64,000 nucleotides of DNA from an uncultured Dorea sp. (GTDB lineage: Bacteria > Bacillota > Clostridia > Lachnospirales > Lachnospiraceae). Positions 16,404 to 25,976 of the stretch are shown one piece after another (positions within the stretch are counted from its first letter, which is position 1; every line of letters starts with the position of its first letter). The position numbers and the translations under genes were made by a program. The stretch spans positions 1 to 64,000 of the forward strand of contig CANTDX010000006.1 in the NCBI GenBank assembly GCA_947652615.1. Direction: 5' to 3'. A model generated the notes under the pieces. The model was not told where the DNA came from, did not search any database, and saw nothing but the letters and a program-made list of their open reading frames with translations.

Positions 16404-17255
16404 GTGGTGAGGATGAGGGAAAACAAGAAAAAATTATATTCTATTGGCGAGGCTAGTAAGATCTGTAATGTCTCTACAAAAACACTGCGTTTCTATGACA
16501 AGATGGGTGTTGTAACACCGGATTACGTGAGCGAAGAGAACGGATACCGTTATTACAGCAGTATCACGCTGCTGAAAATTCCTGTGATCAAATATTATAA
16601 GCAGCTGGGGTTTAAACTGGAGGAGATGGTAGGACTTCTGAATGGGGAATCTTATCATGGTATGGAGGATAATTTCCGTAAGAAAATAATAGAACTGAGC
16701 CGGGCAGAGCAGGAGATCCATAAGAGCTATGTGTCTGTGAACGACTGGTATGAGTTGATCCGGGAAGCAAAGACGGTATCCGCCCAGGCTGAGTGTCCGG
16801 TATGTATTAAATATCTGCCTACTCAGGAATATGCGTATCTGGATCAGGAGTTTTCCTATAACTACAGAGACGCTGTGATCAATATACCATGGACGGATTA
16901 CCTTTCCAGTATGAATTGTTCCATTACCGGTCCGATCATCATAGAATATCCTTCCATGCAGGACAAGATGGAAGGAGTCTGCCGCACTGCACGGATCATG
17001 CAGCGGATCGTCGGGACTTGTGACAGACGGACGAACATCCTTGTCATGAAAGGACAGATGGTGGCGTCCCTCTATCATTTGGGCGGTTATGACAACATTA
17101 AGGAGAGCTATCAGAAGATCCTGGAATATATTGAGAAGCAGGGATATGTCTGCAAAGAAAGATCGATAGAACGGTATGTATTGGATTACTGGACATCGGA
17201 GATCCTGGATGAATTTGTGACAGAGATCATTATTCCGATCTGTAAAAAAGCATGA
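16404..17255 (+). CDS. MerR-family transcriptional regulator
   Basis: About 283 residues. The winged-helix DNA-binding domain is at the N-terminus (YSIGEASKICNVSTKTLRFYDKMG, then GYRYYS), followed by a linker helix and an effector domain of about 170 residues with CPVCIKYLPTQEYAYLD, reminiscent of GyrI-like ligand domains. The start is uncertain. AAAGGA at 16393-16398 suits GTG 16404 or 16407, while ATG 16413 is the nearest ATG. The open frame back to 16335 runs through the terminator and is rejected. It probably controls the choline locus, perhaps sensing choline or a product; long-spacer promoters at 1282 and 3941 fit a MerR activator. Confidence 0.88.
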   Translation: MVRMRENKKKLYSIGEASKICNVSTKTLRFYDKMGVVTPDYVSEENGYRYYSSITLLKIPVIKYYKQLGFKLEEMVGLLNGESYHGMEDNFRKKIIELSRAEQEIHKSYVSVNDWYELIREAKTVSAQAECPVCIKYLPTQEYAYLDQEFSYNYRDAVINIPWTDYLSSMNCSITGPIIIEYPSMQDKMEGVCRTARIMQRIVGTCDRRTNILVMKGQMVASLYHLGGYDNIKESYQKILEYIEKQGYVCKERSIERYVLDYWTSEILDEFVTEIIIPICKKA

Positions 17256-17287
17256 TTTTAGACAGCGAAAGAAAGGAGGAGTTGACT

Positions 17288-18421
17288 ATGGAAGAATTTA
17301 CTATGAACACAAGAATATATATGGGCGAAGATTCCTGCGAAAAAATAAGTGAATTTGAGATAAAGCGTGCATTTATCTTCTGCGATCCTTTCATGAAACA
17401 GTCAGGAAAAACCGATCTGATCGTGACAAAGCTAGCCAAGATGCGTGTGGAATACTATATTTTTGCAGACGTAGTTCCGGATCCTGACATGGCGGTGATA
17501 CAAAAGGGATTGAATCAGCTGAATGCTTTCAAACCGGATACAGTGTTCGCCTTTGGCGGCGGTTCTGCCATTGATACGGCTAAGGCGGTCGTACATCTGT
17601 ATGCCAAGATGCATGATATCGCAAGACCTTGCATCATCGCGGTCCCGACCACAAGCGGAACCGGAAGTGAAGTGACTGCGTTTGCGGTGGTTTCAGACAG
17701 GGAAGCGGGGATTAAATACCCGCTGATCGATTCCCGGATGATACCGGATGCGGTATTCTTAGATCCGAAGCTTACGTCCACCGTACCGCCGTCCATCACG
17801 GCGGATACTGGAATGGATGTGCTTACGCATGGACTTGAAGCCTTTGTTTCCACGGATGCCAATGATTTTACCGACGCTATGGCGGAGAAGTCCATACGGA
17901 CGGTCTGGGATTATCTGGAACGCTGTGTGGCGAGCGGGGATGATATGGATGCAAGAGCCCATATGCATAACGCGTCCTGCATGGCGGGCATGGCGTTTAA
18001 TGCGGCTTCACTTGGAATCTGCCACAGTATGGCGCACGCGCTGGGGGCACAGTTCCATCTTCCGCATGGGCGCTGTAATGCGGTGCTTTTACCCATCGTT
18101 ATCGAATATAACGCCGGACTTGAAATACCGGGTGAGACAGACGCGCTTTTGCGTTATCTGGATATTGCAAGGCTTCTTGGGATCTCGGCAGGAACGAATA
18201 AAGCGACGGTCCACCTTATGGTACGCCAGATCCGCAGTCTCATGAGCCGGATCGGCATTCCGGTCCATTTTGCAGAACTGAATATCGATGCTGACAGCTA
18301 TCTGCGATCGATCGACGTTATGGCAGAGAACGCACTGAAAGACCGTTGTACCGCGACCAATCCCAGAGTACCGGCGGCGGAGCACATCAAACGGCTGTAT
18401 AAGAAGCTTTATCAGTCGTAA
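17288..18421 (+). CDS. Iron-containing alcohol dehydrogenase
   Basis: 377 residues from ATG 17288 with AAAGGAGG upstream. It reduces acetaldehyde to ethanol with NADH, regenerating NAD+ for the acylating aldehyde dehydrogenase. The NAD-binding GGGSAIDTAK motif and the metal-binding histidines in GMDVLTHGLEAF, GICHSMAHALGAQFHLPHG are visible. The N-terminal MEEFTMNTRIYMG is typical of microcompartment alcohol dehydrogenases. It lies between the regulator and the permease, downstream of the internal terminator. Confidence 0.93.
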   Translation: MEEFTMNTRIYMGEDSCEKISEFEIKRAFIFCDPFMKQSGKTDLIVTKLAKMRVEYYIFADVVPDPDMAVIQKGLNQLNAFKPDTVFAFGGGSAIDTAKAVVHLYAKMHDIARPCIIAVPTTSGTGSEVTAFAVVSDREAGIKYPLIDSRMIPDAVFLDPKLTSTVPPSITADTGMDVLTHGLEAFVSTDANDFTDAMAEKSIRTVWDYLERCVASGDDMDARAHMHNASCMAGMAFNAASLGICHSMAHALGAQFHLPHGRCNAVLLPIVIEYNAGLEIPGETDALLRYLDIARLLGISAGTNKATVHLMVRQIRSLMSRIGIPVHFAELNIDADSYLRSIDVMAENALKDRCTATNPRVPAAEHIKRLYKKLYQS

Positions 18422-18446
18422 AAAACAGCATTAGGAGGAAAATATA

Positions 18447-19403
18447 ATGACAGTAGACAAATCACATTCCATTGGTATCTGGTCAGGTATCATATCTGGC
18501 CTTACATATGGGATCTATACGACACTCGTTATGGTGGCAGGCTATTATGAGCCCCTGGTAACGGCGGCGGGACTGCTTGCGGCGCCCTATGTGTGTTCCG
18601 GGTTAAACGACCTGTTCGCGGGAATCTGGCTTTCTATATACAATATAAAGAGAGGACGGATGGCGGAGGTATGGCAATGCCTGAAAACCCGGCCGGGACA
18701 AATGATCGTCCTTGGTTCTCTGCTCGGCGGCCCCGTAGCAAACGGAGCCTATCTGGTAGGATTGGCCCTTGCCGGAGCCTATGCGATCCCGATCTCTGCA
18801 ACATGCAGTCTCTTCGGCGCTATCTTCTCATGGATATTCTTAAAGCAGAGGCCTACGAAGAGAGTAGTGGCAGGTATGATCATCTGTGTGTCGGGCGCTA
18901 TCATCATTAACTGGGTGGAACCGGAAGGAACGAAGAACTTTACTCTCGGTATCATCTGCGCCCTGATCGCGGCGATCTGCTGGGGACTTGAAGGGATGTT
19001 CTCCAGCTCCAGCGGTGAAGAGCTGGAACCGGAGATATCCGTGAATCTGCGTGAATTGATCTCCGGTATCGTGGATCTGGCGATCATCGTTCCGGCTGTC
19101 AAAGCATTGTCGCTCCTTGCGGGAACCTTACAGGCGGGGATCCCGGTTATCTGGCTCCTTGTGGCGGGGCTTTCTGCCGCGGTTTCATTCCTTACCTGGT
19201 ATAAGAGTAATGCATTGGTTGGATGCGCCATCGGAATGTCGCTGAATGTAACTTATGCATTCTGGGGAGTATTATTCTGCGTATTATTCCTTGGACAGGA
19301 ATTGACGGTTACGATCGTCGCAGGATCTATCATTATCGTTCTCGGCGCCGTGCTTGTTACGATGAATCCGCTGGATCTGTTCCGGAAGAATCAGAGCGCA
19401 TAG
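18447..19403 (+). CDS. DMT-superfamily (EamA-type) permease
   Basis: 318 residues with about ten hydrophobic segments in two EamA-like halves and a conserved loop (SATCSLFGAIFSWIFLKQRP). It is the last gene of the choline locus, 25 bases after the alcohol dehydrogenase. Its position suggests import of choline or export of trimethylamine, but the family transports many metabolites and neither is shown by the sequence. Confidence 0.85.
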   Translation: MTVDKSHSIGIWSGIISGLTYGIYTTLVMVAGYYEPLVTAAGLLAAPYVCSGLNDLFAGIWLSIYNIKRGRMAEVWQCLKTRPGQMIVLGSLLGGPVANGAYLVGLALAGAYAIPISATCSLFGAIFSWIFLKQRPTKRVVAGMIICVSGAIIINWVEPEGTKNFTLGIICALIAAICWGLEGMFSSSSGEELEPEISVNLRELISGIVDLAIIVPAVKALSLLAGTLQAGIPVIWLLVAGLSAAVSFLTWYKSNALVGCAIGMSLNVTYAFWGVLFCVLFLGQELTVTIVAGSIIIVLGAVLVTMNPLDLFRKNQSA

Positions 19404-19445
19404 ACAGATACAGATCAGGAGAATTAAAAAAGGAGTCTTCAAAGA

Positions 19446-19478
19446 AATAACATGTAAATTAGTACATGTTATTTTTTT
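19446..19478 (+). terminator. Terminator of the choline locus
   Basis: Perfect stem AATAACATGT (19446-19455) / ACATGTTATT (19464-19473) followed by seven T. Confidence 0.88.
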
Positions 19479-19502
19479 GTCTGTTTTAGTGTTGCTAAGA
19501 AT

Positions 19503-19545
19503 ATCTGTAAAACATCTGTAAAACAATTGAAAATTATGATACAAT
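19503..19545 (+). promoter_or_regulatory. Promoter with a tandem 11-bp direct repeat ahead of the lipoprotein/kinase genes
   Basis: ATCTGTAAAAC occurs twice without a gap (19503-19513, 19514-19524), one helical turn apart, where a -35 element would be. An extended -10, TGATACAAT, lies at 19537-19545. There is no good -35 hexamer, so the promoter probably needs an activator bound to the repeats, as response regulators often do. Confidence 0.55.
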
Positions 19546-19617
19546 GAAAAATAATGACGAATGCATGGATATAGAATTTAGCAGATAGAGAAGATAGATG
19601 GGAGGAGACTTGCAATC

Positions 19618-20805
19618 ATGTTTAGGAAGATGCTTGAAGACACCGATGGTGACAGAACCAGGGAAAAGGTCCGCAAGCAGAGTCAGAGAGCTGTAATACG
19701 GAACGTCTCATTAGGTACGGCGCTGGCAGGGGCAGTCTGTATCAGCGCTGTCGGGTTTACAGGATGCGGCAGCCGACCGGGGGATAAGCCGTTGCCAGCT
19801 GCCGAAGAGTGGTCGGCGGATTCGGACATGGGGGAAGAAGAGGCTTTGGAAGCTGTTGATTTTGATCATGAGCTGGACGGCTATGAGCCGCAGAAGAAGG
19901 AATATAATTTTTATCTCACTTATAAGATGGTCCATCCCTGGTGGGATGCGGTTGCATTGGGGATTGAGGATGCGGCCAAGCAATACGAGCAGAAGGGAAT
20001 TATCATCAATTACGAGTACCTTGCCCCTGGCGGCGTCTCTGCACAGGATCAGATACAGCGTCTGTCGGAGGTTTCGGGAAGGGGATTTGATGTGATCGGG
20101 GTGGACGTTGCGGATGTGGATATCGTTACGCCTGTGATCAACGGGCTTATAGAAGACGGACAAAAGGTCATGACATTTTCAAGCTCGGATGCTTCAAGGG
20201 AAGACGGGTGTGCCCGTATTGCTTATGTAGGCAATACGCATAATTATGAGGACGGCGCCAGTCTTGCAGAGGCTCTCTGCAAGAAGCTTGGAGGATGCGG
20301 CAAGGTTGCCGTACTTGTAGGGACTAAGGAGGCGCCTTGCCATGAGGACAGGGCTCTTGGCGCGCGGGATGTGATCGCGAAGTATCCGGATATGGAGATC
20401 GCAGAGATCGTCTATGATGAAGATAATGTGGATAAGGCATATGAATTTGCCGGGGAGATTCTTAAGAAGCATAAGGACCTGGCGGGATTCGTCTGCTGTA
20501 ATATGAGCAATCCGGTGGGGACGGCAAGAGCGGTCATCGAGGCCAGACGGGAGGATGATATTGTGATCGTCGGGATGGATCACGACCAGGAAGCGCTCAG
20601 GTATCTGAGGGACGGGATCATCTATGCGCTTGGTGTGCAGGATTGTTATTCAATTGGTTTTGACACGGTTCAGGTGGCAATAAAGATCGCGGACGGGCTT
20701 CTTCCCGGGGAAGCATATCCTGAGAAGACGGAAGAGATGACGACGGTCATTTACCAGGAAGGCGCCGCGTCAATGCTTCGGACATTATACGGTGAAATTG
20801 ATTAA
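19618..20805 (+). CDS. Periplasmic-binding-protein-like lipoprotein
   Basis: 395 residues. A long basic N-region is followed by a hydrophobic stretch and a lipobox FTGC with Cys50, so it should be anchored on the outer face of the membrane. The mature part is a type-1 solute-binding fold of the sugar-binding (Peripla_BP_4) kind: [22 protein letters not shown], the [10 protein letters not shown] hinge region, and a C-terminal [16 protein letters not shown]. No ABC permease or ATPase is nearby. It is followed directly by the hybrid kinase, so it probably presents a ligand to that kinase, as LuxP does for LuxQ. The ligand is unknown. Confidence 0.88.
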   Translation: MFRKMLEDTDGDRTREKVRKQSQRAVIRNVSLGTALAGAVCISAVGFTGCGSRPGDKPLPAAEEWSADSDMGEEEALEAVDFDHELDGYEPQKKEYNFYLTYKMVHPWWDAVALGIEDAAKQYEQKGIIINYEYLAPGGVSAQDQIQRLSEVSGRGFDVIGVDVADVDIVTPVINGLIEDGQKVMTFSSSDASREDGCARIAYVGNTHNYEDGASLAEALCKKLGGCGKVAVLVGTKEAPCHEDRALGARDVIAKYPDMEIAEIVYDEDNVDKAYEFAGEILKKHKDLAGFVCCNMSNPVGTARAVIEARREDDIVIVGMDHDQEALRYLRDGIIYALGVQDCYSIGFDTVQVAIKIADGLLPGEAYPEKTEEMTTVIYQEGAASMLRTLYGEID

Positions 20806-20815
20806 GGAGTATGGA

Positions 20816-23800
20816 ATGGATCGATCAGAACAGAACAATATTAATGAAAAGCAGAGGAGGCAGACAGTCGCGTTCGCGGTGTGGGGCGGGGTTATCATTG
20901 CAGCGATCCTCCTGATTACGACGGTCTGGGTGTCGAACAGTGCAAGAAAGGGTACCGATCAAGCAGTGAACAGGGTCAGTGAGTTCTATCTGGAGGAGCT
21001 TGCCGGACGAAGGGCGCAGGTTGTATCGGAGGAACTTAAGAATCATTTCGCATATATGGAGAATGCGCTGAGTGTATTGGACGAATCGGATCTTGAGTCA
21101 CAGGAGACATTACGTGCGTTCCTGGGGAAGATGAAGAAGCTCTATGGGGTGGATAAGTTTGTGCTGGTGGATGAAGAAGGGATCGTCTATGCGGAACACA
21201 GTACGTCCTCGGGGCTAAGCAGATACAGCTTTCTCTCAGAGGAGCTGACAGAGCCGGTGATCAGCATGTCGAGCCTCTATGGTGCGAAGAAGCAGGTGAT
21301 TCTTGCGATCCCTGTGGAGGAGGGGATCGTATTCCAGGGCTCGCAGCTTAAGGTGTGTTTTGTCCAGGTTAATATCAGTGAGATGCTGAGCTCCCTGACA
21401 CTGCAGACCGACGATAATGAGACCTACTGTAATCTGTATTACCGCAACGGGGAGAGTCTGACTTATGATGATTTCGGCTATCTTACGGCGGGCAAGAATG
21501 TTCTTGCCGCGCTTGAGGAAGCCAGGATGGGAGAAGATTCCGATTATGATCAGTTTAAAGCTGATTTTGAAGCCGGAAAGTCGGGGCATATTTCCTTCAC
21601 TTACCGGGAGACGCCGGAAGAACTCTGTTATATCCCGGTAAAGGGCACGAACTGGATGCTGACCATCCTGATCCGGGAGAATGTGATCAGCGACCAGATC
21701 AGTACCATCAGCTCTGATATGATGAAGCACGGTATTATCCAGATCATAATAACAGTGGCGGTTATGCTGGCGGTATTTCTGGGACTGATCTACCATTCCA
21801 AGAAGAGCGCCGGAATCCTTCTTAAGCAGGAGCGGGAAGACGGAGCCAGGATCAGGGCGGCTTATGCGCAGATCGAGAGAGAACAGACGGATATGGAGAA
21901 TATCCATACTGCTATGGGATCCGGGCGCTGGGGCATGGAGTTCAATGAGAAGGGGGAGATCGTTTCCTGTACATGGACGGATACATTCAGGAGGATGCTT
22001 GGCTATGAGAGTGAAGAGGAGTTCCCCAACAGGCTGGAATCATGGTCTGACCTTTTGCATGCGGACGATAAGGAATGGGCGGTACAGGAATACTGGGACA
22101 CGGTAAGAGACTACAGCGATAAGAAGTCTTATAATGTAGAATACCGTCTTCTCACGAAGCATGCCGGATGGAGATGGTTCCATGCAGCCGGAAGGCTGTC
22201 CAGGAGGGAGGATGGTTCGCCGATTACTTTTGTCGGGCTCTTTGTGGATATTGATGATGAGAAGAAGATGAAAGTCCGGTTAGAGCAGCAGAAGGCGGAT
22301 CTCCAGGACGCATTGGCGGCGGCGCAGCATGCTAACAAGGCGAAGACTACGTTCCTGAATAACATGTCCCATGATATCAGGACGCCTATGAACGCAATCA
22401 TAGGATTCACCTCTCTGGCAGCGGCACACATCGACAATACAGAGCAGGTGCAGGATTATCTGTCGAAGATCACCACGTCAAGCAACCATCTGCTCAGCCT
22501 GATCAATGATGTGCTGGATATGAGCCGGATCGAGAGCGGGAAGGTTAAGATCGAGGAGAAGGAGATGTCCCTTCCGGAGATTATGCATGACCTTCGGACG
22601 ATCGTGCAGGCTGATATCACATCGAAACAGTTGGAATTCTATATTGATACGGCCGATGTGGTCAATGAAAATGTAATGTGCGACAGTCTGAGGCTGAATC
22701 AGGTCTTGCTGAATCTCCTGAGTAATGCCATGAAGTTCACGGAACCGGGCGGTATTGTGAGTGTGCGCATCATGCAGAAGGAAAATGCGCATGAGGGCTA
22801 TGCATCCTATGACTTCCAGGTGAAGGATACCGGGATCGGTATGAGCCAGGAATTCTTAGAGCATGTATTTGAGCCGTTTGAGCGGGAACGGACGAGTACG
22901 GTCAGCGGAGTCCAGGGAACGGGACTTGGAATGGCGATCACCAAGAATATCGTAGATATGATGGGAGGTACGGTCAGCGTCGTCAGCGAGGAAGGAAAGG
23001 GTTCGACATTTACGGTATCCTTACAGCTCCGGACCTGTTCGGGTCCGGTAAGGCAGGAGATTATTCCGGAGTTACAGGGACTCAGGGCGCTTGTGGCGGA
23101 TGATGACTTCAACACTTGCTCAAGCGTCACCAAGATGCTCTCTACGATCGGGATGCGTCCGGACTGGACGACTTCCGGGAAGGAAGCGGTACTCCGTGTC
23201 AAGTTGGCAGGAGAGCAGAATGATGAGTATGCGGCATTTATCATAGACTGGCTGATGCCGGATATGAACGGTATCGAGGTGGTGAGAAGGATCCGGGGGA
23301 TCATCGGGGATGACACGCCGATCATCATTCTGACTGCTTATGACTGGACAGATATCGAGGAAGAGGCAAGGAATGCGGGAGTCACGGCGTTCTGCTCTAA
23401 GCCGATCTTCTTGTCAGAGCTAAGAGAAATCCTCGAATCGCCGTACATGGTTCAGGATATGGAGAGTACGGCTGTGGAAGAGCCGCTCTCCTTTGACGGG
23501 AAGAAGATCCTGCTGGTCGAGGACAATGAGCTGAACCAGGAGATTGCAGTAGAGATCCTGCAGGAATCGGGATTCGTCATTGATGTGGCGGACGACGGCG
23601 CAGTGGCGGTAGAGAAGATGAAGACGGCAGAAGCCGGGCAATACGATCTGATCCTTATGGATATACAGATGCCGATCATGAATGGGTATGATGCTACGAG
23701 ACAGATCAGGGCGTTTACGGATCAGGAGATCGCAAATATCCCGATCATTGCGATGACTGCCAATGCATTTGACGAGGATCGGAGAGCGGCGCTTGAAGCA

Positions 23801-23875
23801 GGGATGAACGGCCATATCGCGAAGCCGATCAATATTCCGAAGCTGTTAGATCTCCTGAAAGAGATACTGAAATAA
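20816..23875 (+). CDS. Hybrid sensor histidine kinase with two receiver domains
   Basis: 1019 residues from ATG 20816 (AAGGAG six bases upstream; the in-frame GTG at 20792 overlaps the previous gene). Order: membrane segment about 17-40, extracytoplasmic Cache-like sensor about 45-295, second membrane segment about 305-325, PAS domain about 360-480, HisKA with phospho-acceptor His519 ([10 protein letters not shown]), HATPase ([27 protein letters not shown]), receiver 1 with Asp811 and receiver 2 with Asp949, both with complete acidic pockets. There is no HPt domain and no DNA-binding response regulator nearby, so the signal must pass to partners elsewhere. It is coupled to the binding-protein gene upstream. 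Confidence 0.95.
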   Translation: MDRSEQNNINEKQRRQTVAFAVWGGVIIAAILLITTVWVSNSARKGTDQAVNRVSEFYLEELAGRRAQVVSEELKNHFAYMENALSVLDESDLESQETLRAFLGKMKKLYGVDKFVLVDEEGIVYAEHSTSSGLSRYSFLSEELTEPVISMSSLYGAKKQVILAIPVEEGIVFQGSQLKVCFVQVNISEMLSSLTLQTDDNETYCNLYYRNGESLTYDDFGYLTAGKNVLAALEEARMGEDSDYDQFKADFEAGKSGHISFTYRETPEELCYIPVKGTNWMLTILIRENVISDQISTISSDMMKHGIIQIIITVAVMLAVFLGLIYHSKKSAGILLKQEREDGARIRAAYAQIEREQTDMENIHTAMGSGRWGMEFNEKGEIVSCTWTDTFRRMLGYESEEEFPNRLESWSDLLHADDKEWAVQEYWDTVRDYSDKKSYNVEYRLLTKHAGWRWFHAAGRLSRREDGSPITFVGLFVDIDDEKKMKVRLEQQKADLQDALAAAQHANKAKTTFLNNMSHDIRTPMNAIIGFTSLAAAHIDNTEQVQDYLSKITTSSNHLLSLINDVLDMSRIESGKVKIEEKEMSLPEIMHDLRTIVQADITSKQLEFYIDTADVVNENVMCDSLRLNQVLLNLLSNAMKFTEPGGIVSVRIMQKENAHEGYASYDFQVKDTGIGMSQEFLEHVFEPFERERTSTVSGVQGTGLGMAITKNIVDMMGGTVSVVSEEGKGSTFTVSLQLRTCSGPVRQEIIPELQGLRALVADDDFNTCSSVTKMLSTIGMRPDWTTSGKEAVLRVKLAGEQNDEYAAFIIDWLMPDMNGIEVVRRIRGIIGDDTPIIILTAYDWTDIEEEARNAGVTAFCSKPIFLSELREILESPYMVQDMESTAVEEPLSFDGKKILLVEDNELNQEIAVEILQESGFVIDVADDGAVAVEKMKTAEAGQYDLILMDIQMPIMNGYDATRQIRAFTDQEIANIPIIAMTANAFDEDRRAALEAGMNGHIAKPINIPKLLDLLKEILK

Positions 23876-23896
23876 TCATATATTGGAGGAGTGAGG

Positions 23897-24955
23897 ATGG
23901 GAAAGATTTCCGAATTCCAGGGTCTTAGGGCAGTCGCGCTTGCAGGGATCATATTTTATCATTATGGGAATACAGGCCTTGCGATGTATGCGGTGTGGGG
24001 AGTCAGCCTGTTCTTCATGCTGAGCGGATATCTGAACGGCCTGTCCTGGGCAAATGGGAAGCAGCCGCACAGAGACATGAAAAGCAGTGTATCCTATATG
24101 CTGCGTCATATTAAGAAGTTGTATCTCCTGCATATCATCATGACGGTTGCAAGTATCCCTGTCTCGGGGATACTTCCGGCGATACGGACCAATGGCGCTA
24201 AGGAGCTGATCTTCTGGGGAATTGTTTTTTTCATGAATGTGACATTGACAAAGTCCTTATATCCGAAGTATTATTGGGGATATAACGGAGTTTCATGGTT
24301 CCTGTCCACGTATGCGGCGCTCTGTCTTCTGACGCCGTCGCTTTTGCACGGTACGGCGCGTCTGCTTAAGAACCAGAAGCTTCGCAGGGCAGTAAAGGTC
24401 ATGGCCGCCATATTCGCATTACAGTTCGTCTATTGCTTCCTGATTGGAAGGACGGAGCTTACAACCGAGTATTGGGGCTATATCTTCCCGCTGGCCCGTG
24501 TGGGGGAATATGTGATCGGCATGATCGCTGGCATGTTCAGTTCCAAACTGCCGGAAGGAAGAAGGTATGGGATGATCGGAGTGATCGCCGGACTTTGGAT
24601 CGCGGTATTGATGTTTGGCGTACCGATGCCGGAATGGCTGTACCGAAGCATTGTCTGGATCGTACCGAATGTGCTTCTGCTGTGGGGTGTCCACAGATCC
24701 CAGGGGCTTCTCTCAAGGGTGCTGTCATGCAGGCTGTTGGTGGTATTAGGAGATTATTCTGCCAATATGTATCTGATCCATCAGGTTGTCTATGGGTATT
24801 TCTTCTATTACGGGCTGATGGAAGGAACGGCGGGAACAAGGATTGCCCTGATGCTGCTGAACTATGTGCTAACATTTGTCCTGGCGGCAGGATTCCAGAT
24901 ACTAATGAAGAGATGGGCAGAACGGAAGAAATATATTAAAAAAACGGAGGATTGA
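23897..24955 (+). CDS. Acyltransferase-3 family membrane protein
   Basis: 352 residues from ATG 23897 (GGAGGA upstream; the in-frame GTG at 23891 is too close to it). About ten membrane segments. The N-terminal FQGLRAVALAGIIFYHYGN carries the family's catalytic-type His, followed by GVSLFFMLSGY. Such proteins transfer acyl groups to extracellular polysaccharide, lipid or antibiotic acceptors; the acceptor here is unknown. It is 21 bases after the kinase, so it may belong to its transcript. Confidence 0.88.
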   Translation: MGKISEFQGLRAVALAGIIFYHYGNTGLAMYAVWGVSLFFMLSGYLNGLSWANGKQPHRDMKSSVSYMLRHIKKLYLLHIIMTVASIPVSGILPAIRTNGAKELIFWGIVFFMNVTLTKSLYPKYYWGYNGVSWFLSTYAALCLLTPSLLHGTARLLKNQKLRRAVKVMAAIFALQFVYCFLIGRTELTTEYWGYIFPLARVGEYVIGMIAGMFSSKLPEGRRYGMIGVIAGLWIAVLMFGVPMPEWLYRSIVWIVPNVLLLWGVHRSQGLLSRVLSCRLLVVLGDYSANMYLIHQVVYGYFFYYGLMEGTAGTRIALMLLNYVLTFVLAAGFQILMKRWAERKKYIKKTED

Positions 24956-24959
24956 GAAG

Positions 24960-25973
24960 ATGCTATATGAAGAAGTATTGGCGAATGCCAGAACATGTAT
25001 GGGTGAATATTGCAAGGCTTGTCCGGTGTGCAACGGCAAGGCATGCAGGAATCAGATACCGGGGCCGGGTGCGAAAGGAAGCGGGACGGTTGCGATCCGC
25101 AACTACGACAAGTGGCAGGAGATCTGCCTCAATATGGATACGATCTGCGAGAACCAGCCGGTGAGTACAGCGTTTGGGCTGTTCGGGCAGCAGTTTGCCG
25201 CACCGATATTTGCGGCGCCGATCGGGGCTATGAAGCTTCACTATGGGGATAAATATGACGACCTTCAGTATAATGATATCCTGGTATCCGCTTGTGCGGA
25301 CGCGGGGATCGCCGCATTTACAGGCGACGGGACGAATCCGGCGGTGATGGAGGCGGCAACCAGAGCGATCGGGCAGAAGGGCGGCAAAGGGATACCGACA
25401 GTAAAACCATGGGATATCAACACATTGAAGGAGAAATTCTCCCTGGTTAAGGAAAGCGGTTCATTCGCGGCGGCGATGGATATAGATGCGGCGGGGCTGC
25501 CGTTTCTCAAGAACCTGACACCGCCTGCGGGAAGTAAGTCTGTGGAAGAGCTGGCAGGAATCGTTGCAGAGGCGGGAGTTCCTTTCATCGTGAAGGGTAT
25601 TATGACGGTGAAGGGTGCGTTGAAAGCGAAGCAAGCGAATGCAGCAGGAATCGTTGTATCTAATCACGGCGGACGTGTCCTTGACCAGTGTCCGGCGACG
25701 GCAGAAGTATTAGAAGAGATCGCGGCGGCTGTCGGCAAGGATATGAAGATCTTCGTGGACGGCGGGATCCGTTCCGGCGTGGATGTGTTCAAGGCGTTGG
25801 CGCTTGGCGCGGACGCGGTTCTGATCGGACGTCCGTTCGTGTCGGCTGTGTATGGCGGCGGCGCAGAGGGCGTAGCGGCTTACATGGCAAAGCTTACGGC
25901 GGAGTTAGAAGATACCATGGCTATGTGCGGCGCCCATTCATTGGAGGAGATCTCAAGAGATATGGTGAGATAG
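24960..25973 (+). CDS. FMN-dependent alpha-hydroxy-acid oxidising protein with N-terminal cysteine cluster
   Basis: 337 residues. The TIM-barrel FMN signature VSNHGGRVLDQCPAT with its catalytic His and the phosphate loop FVDGGIRSGVDVFKALALGADAVLIGRP are clear, as in lactate/glycolate oxidases and lactate-oxidising dehydrogenases. Unusually, the N-terminus carries five cysteines in CX4CX2CX2CX4C (Cys13 to Cys29), which could bind an Fe-S cluster or metal and suits an anaerobe passing electrons to something other than O2. The substrate is not determined. It starts four bases after the acyltransferase gene. Confidence 0.85.
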   Translation: MLYEEVLANARTCMGEYCKACPVCNGKACRNQIPGPGAKGSGTVAIRNYDKWQEICLNMDTICENQPVSTAFGLFGQQFAAPIFAAPIGAMKLHYGDKYDDLQYNDILVSACADAGIAAFTGDGTNPAVMEAATRAIGQKGGKGIPTVKPWDINTLKEKFSLVKESGSFAAAMDIDAAGLPFLKNLTPPAGSKSVEELAGIVAEAGVPFIVKGIMTVKGALKAKQANAAGIVVSNHGGRVLDQCPATAEVLEEIAAAVGKDMKIFVDGGIRSGVDVFKALALGADAVLIGRPFVSAVYGGGAEGVAAYMAKLTAELEDTMAMCGAHSLEEISRDMVR

Positions 25974-25976
25974 TCC

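Noticed and set aside
24433-24939. 168-residue plus-strand open frame
   Set aside because: Shifted-frame shadow within the acyltransferase-3 gene, which has the conserved motifs and membrane segments.
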